NCBI GenBank assembly: GCA_012295275.1 | Contig: CM022671.1 | Location: forward strand, 36,276,683-36,338,682 | Origin: Chrysomallon squamiferum | Lineage: Eukaryota; Mollusca; Gastropoda; Neomphalida; Peltospiridae | Reading direction: 5' to 3' | DNA: 62,000 nt | Part shown: in pieces, positions 31,097-42,655 of the stretch | Layout of the letters: each line of letters opens with the position of its first letter | Position numbering within the stretch: position 1 is the stretch's first letter | The notes under the pieces: model-generated | What the model saw: only the letters and a program-made list of their open reading frames with translations | Told to the model about the DNA's origin: nothing | Database searches by the model: none | Translations under genes and position numbers: made by a program

Positions 31097-34000
31097 GCAA
31101 TAATAATAAAAATAATAGTAATCATAAATTATTGTTTAACATAATGCAATCATCAGTTTAAATATTAATGTTTAAACAAGGGAGAGGAATTTTATAAAAT
31201 AAAACAAGCATTTTTGTACATATATAAAATTAACAGCTTTGTACATACCTCCAGAGAGAAGAAATATATTGTCATATTCTCTCTGTATCAGTGTTGTACA
31301 AACTTTGGGTCCAATTTTTTCATCCTCATCATAAATGACAATGATTTTTCCTGGCTGGTTTTTCTGAACACATTTGTCAAGGTTAAATTTTATGTCTGTA
31401 CAGATTATTGAAATGCCGATTTTCCTACATTTCAAACTTTTTTTCATAATTTTAAAATTGTTTTGGTTTTAATTATTTATAAAACTACTGAAGTGTTAAT
31501 AAATTCACAAATGGACGGAAACCCCCCCCAAAAAACCCACAATTATTTAATACTACAAATATTAATTCAACAGTTAATTTAAAAACAAATTTCTATAGTG
31601 TTTATACTAAGGTTATTGAAGTTTACTTGAGTTAATATCAGAATATAACTTGAATTATTTTAATATATTATGAAGTCATTTATTTGAGTTATTCAAGTCA
31701 TTTTCTGAAAATAATGAAGTATGAAAAACTAAAATAATAAATAATTTTTTTAATTTTTTTATTTTTGAAAAGGAAAATATAATTTTCCATTACACCTGCT
31801 GTATCATGAAGTTACATTTACAAACACATTTAAAAAAAAAAAATTAAAAAATTACTGATGGATTCAAAGAGTTTGTATTGATTTTGTTACATTTGAAACA
31901 ACTGACTACGTGATTATGTTTCTTTATTTTAATATGTTTGTAGTGTATTTAACTAAAAACAAGGATACATAATGAAGCATATCTTTTGTTTCATAATTCA
32001 CGGACCGGGCTAGCATTGCAGATGGGTAGTTTTTTGCTGAAAAAAAAAGGATAAAAAATTTGTTGATGGTGTTCACATTAACACTTTCAAGTTAAAAAAG
32101 AAAAAAGAAACAAAGCATTATGTTTTTTATTATAAATAATTAAAATATACTGTAATAATGTCAATATTTACAAGTACCCTAACCAACAGTATGAATATGG
32201 TAATTAATACCATTTATTAATGAATATATGCATGTTTAAAACTTAATTTACCTCACAATGATATATATTCAAAAAAAATAAAATACATGCATGTTATAAT
32301 GTATGCAAACATAATAAAAACTAAGTTACCTGTAATAAAGTATAAATTATATCGTAAATAAAATATGTAATTATGTGTATATTTAAAAATAATTAACTTA
32401 CCTGAAATAATATGACACTCTTTGTAAGCATCACTGTCCCTCACATCCAGGAGTAGGTATGGACAGGTATCGTCTACATATGGCACTGAGGGTGGGGGTG
32501 GAGGGACATTCATGTCTATTTCTCCCACACCTCGCACAACTCTGAAAAATAAAATAAATATTTTAGTCATAATAAGATTTGCTACAACCAGGAAATCTAT
32601 TTCAGGCTTAAACTGTACATTTATAAAATTTAGAAAGAGGAATATTCATCGAGTATTTTACTTTCTATCATATCAAAATTGGTTATTTCTCAAAATTAAG
32701 GCAGCAAACTATTTTATTTCTTCTCACAGTAGTTGCCCATCAACAGACTCACTGTCTTTCTACTAACTTCATAACTAACAAACAAAGCGTTTATAAACAT
32801 TTCACCATTACACGCTTCAGAATAAAATGTTTCAAGTTTACCCTAATCAGCAGCACAACTGATTTAAAAAATAAAAATTTAACAGCTATGTTTAAGAAAG
32901 AAGTGTAGTAAACCTTTCCAGTGTGGATCGGCTGGACTCTGCTCCATCTCGTGTAGCAGGAGGAGAGATGGTCTGTGTCTCGTTTCTCTGTACACTGTCC
33001 ACCTCTCTGTCAGCTGTGTCCGGGCGGTCACCTGCTGCCAGCCCGTTCTCAGACACATCTGTTAACACAAGCATCTCTTACTGTGTCATACACTTAGTCA
33101 CACACAATTGTCTCTCATCTACTTATCATTATCTGAGAGACACAATTGCCAATTTCATCTTACCTTCTTATAAATTTATCTGAGACATAATTGAAATTTG
33201 CATCTTATCTTTTTATCATTTAATTAAGAGATTGTTAGCTGTTGCAACAGAATCTTTTTGTATCTTTTTATTCGGTTCTCAGAGTGATAACAATAAAGTT
33301 GTTATTAACTTCTTTTCAGTGAAAACAAATTGTGCTATTTATTACCATCGTCAAGACTGTCAGATGTTTAAATTTATCAGGAGAATTTTCACCCAGTTTA
33401 TCATAGGCTGTGTGCTTTCATATCCACAGAAAGATTTCTTAATTATAAAATCACACTATAAAAACAATAGTAAAATGAAAATAACACACTAAATAATTAA
33501 TTAAAAACAAACCTGTTCTGCTTGTTTGTTGAGATTCATAGTCTGCAATCTGCAGCACCTAAAACAAAATGTCAAAAGAAATCTTTTTCATAAACTCTTG
33601 CTGAAATAGTTTAATTTCAGATTTTAAAACCATGTGGTGTTTTGGTGTGTTTTAATTCATATAAAATGTACCTATGTTATACTGACATATTTTTACTTAA
33701 ATTTGGTAAATTTCTAAGCAATATTTTGATTCTTGTTAACATCTAACTATGCTGAACAACATAAATGTATTTTGTTTTGTACTTTTTCTAATGATAATGT
33801 ATGACACTCATTATATCAAGGCCATGAACTAAATTAAGTCTGTGTAATAGTTATGACATACATTGGAGAGATACGTTAATTAAATTAATTAATATAATAA
33901 AATAAAATACTCATTTACCAGCTGAACAAATGTTGTAATTTTCATTCTTTTGAATATTTCTCCCTTCCTGATCTTGTAATCTGAAACAAGAAACAATAAA

Positions 34001-37000
34001 CTTTAAATTGCCTGCAACACACAAACACTACATTCATACATCCTGCCATGCTGAAATGTTCACCTTCAAATCATTTATACATGGTCTCTGAGATAGACAG
34101 ACAGGCAGACAGACTATTCAAATGAGTACAGTTTTTATCTAAAGTTTTGTTCTTATCAATCAGGATGGCATTTACTATCTGACTAGTGTATAACTTGCTG
34201 TGAAAGTTTCTCATATGTAATATATTACCCAAGTTATATACATCAACTGTTGTGTTAAATAATTTTGTTTATTAACTGTTATACATTATTGCACATTTAA
34301 CGCTTTGAGTCATGAACTCATAATTTTGCTTTGAAACTGTTAATAAGCTGCTGAGCAAGCATTTATATCCTGTACTAGGAAGAGAAACCCATGTGGACAT
34401 GATGACTCAAAACAGTAAGATGACTGCCTTTATATATTTATTATTTAACTACAAGAATCTTTATCGACCCTGTGATTATAATCAGTGGTATCACATATTT
34501 AAATAGTAAGAATGTTTATCACCACTGTGATACATTATTGATATGATATTTACACTATGCTCTGTCACAATAACAAGTTTTGTCATGGCAACTAAGTGCA
34601 TACAGTACACCATGAAATAATCAATTGATCATAAAAGCTTATCTGTGTTCAAAACAATAATAAGAGCATTGTCATAGAGGTTTCTAAGTATACTGCAAAC
34701 ACAATATATCCAATTTATTCAAATTCTGCACTGACACCTTTAAAAAATGTATTTAGTATCATATGCTGGAAATAAAATTTTAATTTCCTTGTTAGTAACA
34801 TCTGCCTCTCTGTCATAAACCACAAGTATGAAATTACTCTTTTTTCACAAGTATTTTTTTTATTATTTTTAATTAATTTATTTTATTTCATTTCTTTCTT
34901 TGCAGTAAGGGAAGTGACATTTTAAAGGGCTGTCATATTATGTCATATTACAGTTATCATAATATACTTACAGTCACTTGGTAAACTAATTTTATAACAG
35001 TTAATAATAGTAATCAATGTTTTTGTCTTTTATATTAAGATAAATCTACATACTGTGCAGAGATCTCTACATTAACTATTACTGTTAAATATTAACTCAC
35101 AAAGACCAATATATAGATTGCTTGTCTTAAATATTTATTTTATACAATGGTACCTTGACTTACGAATTTAATTCATTCCGTGGCCAAGCTCATAACTCAA
35201 TTTGCTTCTATATCAAATAAATTTTACCAACTGAAATTAACTGAAATACCATTAATCCATTCCAGCCCCCAAACCCCCAAATTTTTGTAATGTTTTTTAA
35301 ATAAGAAAAATGTATTTATAAATGACAAAATAAAAGAAAATATAAAGAAATAAATTGATTTTGTAAAGTGTTTAGGGTTAGGATTTATAGCCTTTATTGA
35401 CTGCTTCTGCTTCAGTATTGTACATATTGTAGAAGAACTACGCTTGTACTGCCTAGGCATGTTCACTACACACTCATGTTATTCTGTGATTTTATGCTTT
35501 AATTCAATGGACATCATCCACTCTTCTTCTCAGCAGTGTCCTTTGCACTCACTTTCTTAGGATCCATGAAAATTTGGCAAAATACTGCACAAAACGTGAG
35601 CACAACACAACAGAAATGCTTCCATGGCGAGGTAACCACATGAAGCAAACAAGTGAGGTATGGGATGCTGGGCAGATGTTGTGTTGTTCATTGCGCCAAC
35701 TAGCGGCGGTGTATCTGAAACTCACTCATAACTCAGATTTTGGCTCACAAGTCAAAGCAAAAAATCGACAGGCTACTGCTTGTAACTTGGAAAACTCATA
35801 CATTGGTGCACTCAGAAGTCAAAGTACCACTCTATTTATTTTATGTAGTTCTGCGTTTCACTTTTATTTACGCACATAACAGGTTCAAGTAAATGACATT
35901 ATATCTACTTTACAAAAATTACTAAATTTATACCTAATACATCTGCAGACATCAAATAGAAGGTAAAATATTTAAAAGAAAGGATTTCAGTCCGACTAGT
36001 TCTACATGTATATAAAGATTTATACAAAACTGCTCATAAATCAGAACTCTCTTCTTAAGGAAACCAGAATGCTGGTAGTAATGGAAAATAGTTTGTGTAG
36101 TTAGATAATCAATTTTGTATTTTATTCAGTCAGCTGTGTAAATCAATAAACAAAATTATCATCCTTATCTGCTGAAATATTGAATTCTTAAATTCCTCTG
36201 AAAAATTGTGTATTTATTAATAATCAATACAAGTGAACATGTAAAAACATGCCTGTTTTACAATTTAGAAAAACTAAATCTAGCAATAAGGAATGTGTTT
36301 TTTATTATTTGTTTAGAATACTCTTGTAACAGTGGAAATCGATGTTAAAAATACTACAATAATATTAACAATAAAAAACATTTATGACAAAAATATCAAA
36401 GAAAATCATGTCACTGTTGTCTAAACCAATCCATTCACTGTATCATTAAATATCTGATAATAAATAAACCCACTCAAAAAAGCTTCTGAATTAATTGATT
36501 TAACATGCTAGTACAAGTCAAAAGAAAGTATTCACAAACAGCCACACTTCAGCAACAACAATAACAACAAAAAATAAATAATAATAATAAGAAGAAAGAT
36601 TGTCTCACTATTTCAAGGGGAAAATATTCATAAACAGCTAATTAACATTACTATGTTATTTAAACAAAACAGAATTTTCTAATTCATAAATATTATCTGT
36701 CAGATTTTGTTTTCAGTAATGTACTGTCATACATTTTTTTTTCTTCACAGTAATAAGGCAAATATTTAAGTATATTTATAAATACCTCGTTTTAGTTGTT
36801 CAACCTTCTCTATATACTTAGTCAAACTGGAACCTGTAAAAGAAATGGTTTAAAATATTAAACTTGTTTGTCAAAGAAAAACTGAACACCTCAAAGTTGA
36901 ACAATTTATGAAAGCAACAAAAATTAACAATTCTGTCTGATATATTATATATGTCTTCTGTACATATATTATATGTATGGTGTTGATTATTCTACATATG

Positions 37001-37547
37001 ATGTTTGAACAAATTTGGTATAGCTTGAGACAAATATCTTTAATGTTTTACTGAAGAAAATATCAAGCAAATAAAATGACATTGTTTTTGAATAGGTTTT
37101 TAGAGCTTCTTTTTCATCATAAAGAAAATGGTTGTTACTTGTAACAATTTTTACAATATGGTTGAAGACAATAAGTTTGAAGACAATATGACATTATGGT
37201 TAAAGACAACATGACAAAATGGTTATAGCAAAAATGACATTGTGACTGAACTCATGAAAATACTGTTGAAGCCAGTATGACACTATGGTTGAATACAACA
37301 TGAAAATCCATTTGAAGAATATGATAATATGGTTGGAAATTACTGCAACTTTAAAAGATCTAAACAGTCCAACATTTTGAACTTCAATGTGTACACTCTA
37401 TGTGTTTTGTAAGTGCTAATTATAGTAAACATTGACAAGGAAAGATATTCACCTGTATCAATTGTTGATTTAATATGTCTGTATTTTGGATTTTCAGGAA
37501 CTCTTCGATCCATAAGCTAAAAGAAAAATACACCAAAATATATTCCT

Positions 37548-37591
<44 letters not shown>

Positions 37592-38107
37592 TTAATTGAT
37601 TAATTAATAACTGTTCGTTTAATCCGTGAATGTGCAGCAGTCATATATTCATTTTCTCACACTTCTGATGATGTTCTGAAAGGCATTGATTATTTCGTTA
37701 TGTTCCAAATTCTGATGTTAGTTATGTATAATGAATGAATTAGCACTAGCATTAAACAGAAATCCATAAACTTTGAAGAAAAATACCATTGAATTTATAT
37801 ATATCTGCAACCTTCTCAGAAACCTATTAATACATGTACAAACAGATAAATAATTGTAAATATTACGTTGGCCACATCAACTTTTTATACGGTAATAATG
37901 GTCTAATGGTAATAGAGTGTGCAATCATATAATTATTATCTTTTAAAAACAAGATTATTCAAACATGAATTCAAAATTTTGATATTCCTTCACGAAGCAA
38001 TTAGCTGACATATTACTCTAAAGTCTGTTAACTCCTCCATAAACGAAAGACGACAACAACGAAAAACTTACATCGATTCTCTTGTTCTTCAAACTCACAG
38101 CCGACAT
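30275..38107 (-). CDS. CEP41: Centrosomal protein of 41 kDa, CEP41 (11 exons)
   Basis: Exons in gene order: 38107-38072, 37516-37453, 36833-36786, 33980-33919, 33558-33513, 33058-32914, 32541-32402, 32036-31969, 31363-31249, 30925-30740, 30393-30275; 1029 nt, 342 aa (human CEP41: 373). CEP41 sits at centrioles and the ciliary base and, in vertebrates, supports TTLL6-dependent tubulin polyglutamylation in cilia; its loss causes Joubert syndrome 15. Seen: RVPENPKYRHIKS near the start, FKRMKITTFVQL in exon 4, then a rhodanese domain (about 155-260) with CPYLLLDVRDSDAYKECHI, KIIVIYDEDEK and NIFLLSGGLKV, and a variable Ser-rich tail ending ERPPFKC. The loop that carries the catalytic Cys in active rhodaneses reads YDEDEK (214-219), so sulfur transfer is unlikely, as in the human protein. 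Intron 3 carries a Tigger-type transposon remnant. All junctions are GT-AG and in phase. Confidence 0.95.
30450..30745 (-). repeat. Minisatellite including the CEP41 exon 10 donor
   Basis: Degenerate units of about 27-37 bases (minus-strand core near ATTAGAAGTGATTRTATTAA, then TATTCTGTTTTA) run through CEP41 intron 10. The exon 10/intron boundary GTATTGGAA|GTGAGTGCATT is itself the unit nearest the exon, matching about 27 of 34 positions of a typical unit. Confidence 0.75.
31035..31122. repeat. (AAT)n microsatellite, CEP41 intron 9
   Basis: About 20 perfect AAT units, then interrupted ones, in the intron between CEP41 exons 9 and 10. Confidence 0.95.
33059..33512. other. CEP41 intron 5
   Basis: Non-coding. 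It contains an imperfect inverted repeat near 33106-33149 (CAATTGTCTCTCA against TGAGAGACACAATTG) and a weaker copy, ATCTGAGACATAATTG, near 33179. The 86-residue open frame at 33232-33492 shows no recognisable domain, and I consider it chance. Confidence 0.6.
35145..35832 (-). mobile_element. Decayed Tigger (Tc1/mariner, pogo-type) transposon in CEP41 intron 3
   Basis: Terminal inverted repeats: left CAATGGTACCTTGACTTACG, right (inverted) GAGTGGTACTTTGACTTCTG, each flanked by TA (35143-35144 and 35833-35834), the Tc1/mariner target duplication. Both ends continue with related subterminal sequence (GCTCATAACTCAA-like). The element is about 690 bases, far short of an autonomous copy, and encodes only a broken start of a transposase on the minus strand. 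It has the same orientation as its host gene and looks inactive. Confidence 0.85.
35224..35567 (-). pseudogene. Tigger-type transposase N-terminal fragment, broken
   Basis: The minus-strand ATG at 35567 opens MDPKKVSAKDTAEKK, the typical start of Tigger/pogo transposases. It then breaks, with a frame shift after that block and an internal TAA, before PRQYKRSSSTICTILKQKQ, which matches the recognition helix of the CENP-B/Psq-type helix-turn-helix. The DDE catalytic domain is missing: the sequence after SIKAI no longer resembles a transposase. In the family this N-terminal domain binds the terminal repeats. I see no sign of domestication, given the stop codon and frame shift. Confidence 0.8.
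37540..37590. repeat. (AAT)n microsatellite, CEP41 intron 1
   Basis: About 16 AAT units, some 25 bases upstream (in gene orientation) of the exon 2 acceptor of CEP41. Confidence 0.9.
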
Positions 38108-38560
38108 CTTGTTTTTATTTGTAACCTAGCAGGATAGTCGGGATATCTCGTTTACTTTAATCACGTTAACGATTGTAGCCGAATCGTCGATAACTGCAGT
38201 GAAGCGTTGTAAAATTTTGTTCGCTGAAGTGTAGACGACAACCCATTTATATTTATTTATTTATTTTTGAATTGTATTCTACACACATACATATTAAAAC
38301 TAACAATTAAAATAAATATTATAAAGGGTAATTATACTAGTAGTAAGTGGTGTTGTTGCTGCTTCAAATATTACTTTTAATAATAATAAGAAGAAGAAGA
38401 AAAAGAAGAAGAAGAAACATTAAGGAGAAGAAAAAAATAATTTGTAACAATTAACATGTCGTTTTCTTCTTCTTCTTCTTCTTCTTCTTATTATTATTAT
38501 TTTTTTTTTTTTTTGTAATTGAAATCGGGTATCCCGGTTTGCTGGCATTACCATCATAAC

Positions 38561-38598
<38 letters not shown>

Positions 38599-39261
38599 TT
38601 GGTTTGCTTGATCCTGCAGCCATCACTTATATATATATATATATATAAGACATGGCTGCAGGATCAAGCAAACCACAAATATATCATGTGTTAGTAAATA
38701 AAAATAATTTTATTAAGTCACTCTAAAATAGTTTCGACTAGTTTTTGGGGCAGCTAAAAGTTATTTTCTTTGTCTGTTCGCGACACTAAATTGCTATTAT
38801 TCTGCTAACAAGGGGCAGAACTGTTAAGGTATATGATTTTTACCGAGAACATCATAGAACACAGTATATGGACGAAATTACTAGCGGGACATACGTATTA
38901 GTCGATAAACTATGTTGTCACTTCGGAAGGAAAAGCCCGCTGAATACCGATTCGTCAGCTGAAGTCACATGCGAATTATGATCTTAGAAAATGTGAACTT
39001 GAGATTTAGTGTCTGTGACACTGACAAGTTACATGCTATAATAATAACTGGACAGTATCGCTTGTCGTGATAAACAGACGTTCATACGAACAGAAATTAT
39101 TCATTAGAAAGGAAATCAAATATATGTGACACTTTTTTGCGCGTGCTGAGAAGATTGAAGTATTCACAGTACTGTGAGTGTCAGTCTTCAGTAAACCCTA
39201 TTAAACGTAAGTCGTAGGCACAAAAGTACATTTTATTTAAAACAACTACGAGCATTTCGAT
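38108..39261. promoter_or_regulatory. Divergent promoter region, CEP41 and BLH-type gene
   Basis: The start codons of CEP41 (minus) and the BLH-type gene (plus) are 1.15 kb apart, so both promoters should lie here. It contains GAA and TTC runs at about 38385-38420 and 38464-38490 that can pair with each other, a (CA)n run at about 38563-38595, a (TA)n run at 38627-38648, and a long inverted repeat at 38595-38682. The 580 bases upstream of 39262 are not repetitive. I see no well-placed TATA box for either gene. Confidence 0.6.
38595..38682. repeat. Inverted repeat with a (TA)n loop
   Basis: The left arm (38595-38623) contains GGTTTGCTTGATCCTGCAGC and the right arm (38652-38682) its complement, with only a small length difference near the outer end. 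The 28-base spacer is mostly TA. The outer flanks also pair weakly (ACTAACAC against GTGTTAGT). The structure could extrude as a cruciform or be the core of a small foldback element. Confidence 0.9.
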
Positions 39262-42200
39262 ATGGCCCCAGCTAACATATTACGTTTATTTAGTGTATTC
39301 ACTGTAATATTATATTTTGCTATTTCATATGGTTTGCAAAAGGACAATTTAAGGCTCCTTGAAAAACGACAAGCACCAGGATTTAATAATCCTCAGAAAT
39401 CGTGGTGGGCCAAAGAAATAACAGTAGATTTGCATGTTGCAGGCCGACTGTCGGAGCGCCAGATGAAGTATACTCTAGAATCTGGTTTTAAAAGTATTTT
39501 ATCATTGTTCTTCTATGGTGACAGCCAGCAGGGCAATTTTGGTGGAGAGAAATTGCCAACGACCAAACAAGCGATGGATATCGCAGATTCCATAGGTATT
39601 CATTTTGCATTTATTCTTAACCCTGAAGATACATGGTACAGTGTTAAAGCAGTTGAAAAACTAACCCAGGTTCTGTCATCTGTGCCTCATCCAGTGTTAC
39701 TGTTTTCTGATCAAAGTTACACCATCAGTTTTGTTACACTGATGCATCTTGCAAACCAGACACGTTACAACAAGAACTTTGAACCAAAAATTAACAGTGA
39801 GCAGTTTTATCAAATAGCTGCATCAATGGGTTTAGATTTTACTGAGGATTTCCTGAAAAAAACAGTTTCTGAGATAACGGGAGAACCTGTAGTAGAATAC
39901 CCAGTGATGCCATACGTAATTCCCGCAAACTGGACAGGTTATTGGCTAGGTCATCCTGTATATAAGAACTGGCATACAGCTGGTCAAATTACACCAGCAC
40001 ACATTAAAATTTTAGAAAGCCTTGGTTTTAAAGCAGTAATTAACCTTCGTGCCGGAGTTCAGTTTGAAAATAAACCTTCACAAGAAGAGGTAGCTCTTCT
40101 TAACATCAAGGCTGAAACTGGAACATACGGTAATGATCAGCATCAACCACGTCAGTCAATAAAGAGATTGGAAGAAACAAGAATTGACCCAAATAAACCA
40201 AATACTTACATCAGCAAGACATCTTTGGTGAATTACGAAGTTATGAATCCGGAAGAATTTGGAGATGAAATTGGTTACAATGAAAACTTAGAGAAGGAAG
40301 CTTTTCAGAAGTCGTCTATCAGTTATTACCACTTCGCATGGACTTCCAGTGCTAGTGAGTAAAAATATTCACATAGCGTCTCATTGGGAAAAAATATATT
40401 AAAATTTTAGATGAACATCTGTAGGTTTAAAATGTTCATTTGGCTGTAAATATGCTAAATGAAATTTTCACATTATTATTTATTTTATTTATTACAATTA
40501 CTTTTTGTTGTATATTTTTACTAATCAGTGCTAACAGTGACATAAAAAACACAACAAGATGCAGATGTTTTCATACATAGTAGTCATGAAACCATGAAAG
40601 ACTTAATAATGCTATTTTTTAGCAATAAAAGTATGTAAATGGAATGGTAATAAAAGGGAAAATGTCAGTTTCCATGTACCTTCATTGGCATTGTCATTTT
40701 AATATGTGTCTAACAAAAAGTAAAAATTTATCAGCTTTCTGATAACTAGATTCTTTATTTTTGTGTTTCATAAAATAGAGCCTAACTTATTTTAAACATG
40801 CTTTCTAAACCTTAGTAAGTTTTGTAAATAATAATAATTAGTTCATGATTCTAAAGTGTCTGTTTTATAATACAGTGAAGGATGAAAGAGCTATTGATTT
40901 CTTTGAGAGGAACATGAAGAAAATGGTAGAAATTGGCAAGAGTGGCCCAGTTTTGGTGCATTGTAGAACAGCCAAACGAGCAGGTGAAAATCATTTCATG
41001 TTTATTGTTACAGAGTATCACATCACACAAATTAAATAATCAGTCACTTCATGCATTTTTACTTTCAAATGTACACTTTTTATTATTATTATAATTTTTT
41101 TTTTTTTCAATGTATATGTGTTTGCATGTATATATATAAAATATGAACCAAATGTGTTTAAATAGATGAATGTGTATTTATATATATATATATATTGAAG
41201 GGGTTAGAGCCAGATGGTCTTAAGTGTGTGTGTGTGTGTGTGTGTGTGCAGATGTATGTATTTGTGTGTATATATATATATATATAAAATGTGAACCAAA
41301 TGTGTTTAAATAGCTGAATGAAATTATTTTGTGATTGAAAGTTAATCTCTCCTGCAGACATAAATAAATGAACGGATAAATATTTAACAACAGCCCAGCA
41401 TAAAAAATCATAAATATTATTACTATGAAATTAAATAGTAAAATAATATAAAAATTACAGAAGTTTTATAAAACACATCATACAGTGTCAGACTAAGAAG
41501 CAGTGTGTCAAAGTATAAAATAATTTAGTTAAAACAAACGTTATCTGTGAATGATTACCTACACCTACTTGAATAAAATCTACTTTATCTCTGAATAATC
41601 ATGTACAAATGCTTGAATAGAATCTGTATTGACTATATAAATTGATTTATGTACACCTACACTAATAAGCCTCTCTGCTGTGGAGAATAATTCCAGTACA
41701 CAAGTATTTACATGAATGATCTCAAATTCATTATTAAAATGAGATGACATTTTTTTTTTTTTTTTTTTTTTTTTTTATTATTTCTAGTAAACATTTATTA
41801 GATAGATAAAGGATGTTACCTGATATCTGCGGCTGTAACATGCAGCTTATGCCAAGGACAGAACAAGTGTGATAGTGTATTAATAAGTTTAGTGACAGAA
41901 CTAATCTCACTACACAAAGTATTTCACTCAGAAGACAATCTGATGCATATAAATTATTTTGTCTGTTGGTATCATATATCAGCTGGTATTAAAAAACCTT
42001 GTTTTTACTTTAATAATCAAATATTTACATTAAAAGCCTTGTTCATACTTTAATAATCAAATTTATTTACAACAAAAACCTTGTTCATACATTAATAATC
42101 AAATATTTGTGTATATATAAAAACAGAACAAACTTGTTCATACTTTCAAATATATTTACATTAAAAAACATTGTTTGTACTTTAATAATCAAATATTTGT

Positions 42201-42655
42201 ATAAAAAAAAAATTGTTACTTTAATAATTAAATATTTACATTAAAAAAACCTTACTTTAATAATCAAATGTTTACATAAACATCTTCTTACTTCAAATAT
42301 TTGCAAAACAAGGAATTGTTGAGTAATACACAAAACTTTAGTCATCGCTGATTATTCTTTACACATAAACTTTATGGAACTTGCATTTAACAAGAAAATT
42401 AGTTTTTAATGACGGCCTCATTGTATGTAAGGGTTTCAATTGTAGAAATATATTTAAAATCTGTTTATAAAAGTGATGTTTGTTTTTGTATTCACAGCTT
42501 ATGTAGCTGTCAGTGCAGCTGCTTTGCAGCATGGGATGAGTTTTGACTGGGCTCTACAGAGATCCAGAGAACTGGGTTTTGCAGTCAGTGAAGAGAAAAA
42601 ACCATTCATATATAGAGCCATCAAGAGCATGTTCACACCACATGATGAATTGTAA
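39262..42655 (+). CDS. Secreted two-domain BLH/DUF442 phosphatase-like protein (3 exons)
   Basis: Exons 39262-40354, 40876-40983, 42498-42655; both introns phase 1; 1359 nt, 452 aa. A hydrophobic signal peptide (about 1-24) is followed by LLEKRQAPG, where the dibasic KR (35-36) could be a processing site. There are two related domains. The C-terminal one (about 225-445) has TAGQITPAHIKILESLGFKAVINLR and the loop PVLVHCRTAKRA, the HC-x4-R motif (C394, R399) of the beta-lactamase-hydrolase-like phosphatase (BLH, DUF442) family. The N-terminal one (about 53-200) has the matching VAGRLSERQMKYTLESGFKS start, but the loop reads PVLLFSDQSYTI, with Ser149 and Thr154 where Cys and Arg should be, so it looks catalytically dead. 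Bacterial relatives are linked to sulfide metabolism; the role of this animal secreted form is unknown to me. NQT and NWT are possible N-glycosylation sites. Confidence 0.86.
41984..42310. repeat. Minisatellite in BLH-type gene intron 2
   Basis: Seven or eight degenerate units of about 37-45 bases with the core CTTTAATAATCAAATATTTA followed by ACATTAAAAAACCTTGTTCA-like sequence. It ends about 190 bases before the exon 3 acceptor. The same intron also holds a (TA)n/(TG)n patch (41176-41280), an adjacent near-duplicate of TATAAAATRTGAACCAAATG followed by TGTTTAAATAG (41142 and 41284), and a poly-T run (41750-41776). Confidence 0.8.

Noticed and set aside
35574-35879. A 101-residue plus-strand frame
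   Set aside because: It lies over the right half of the Tigger remnant, antisense to the transposase, with no recognisable domain.
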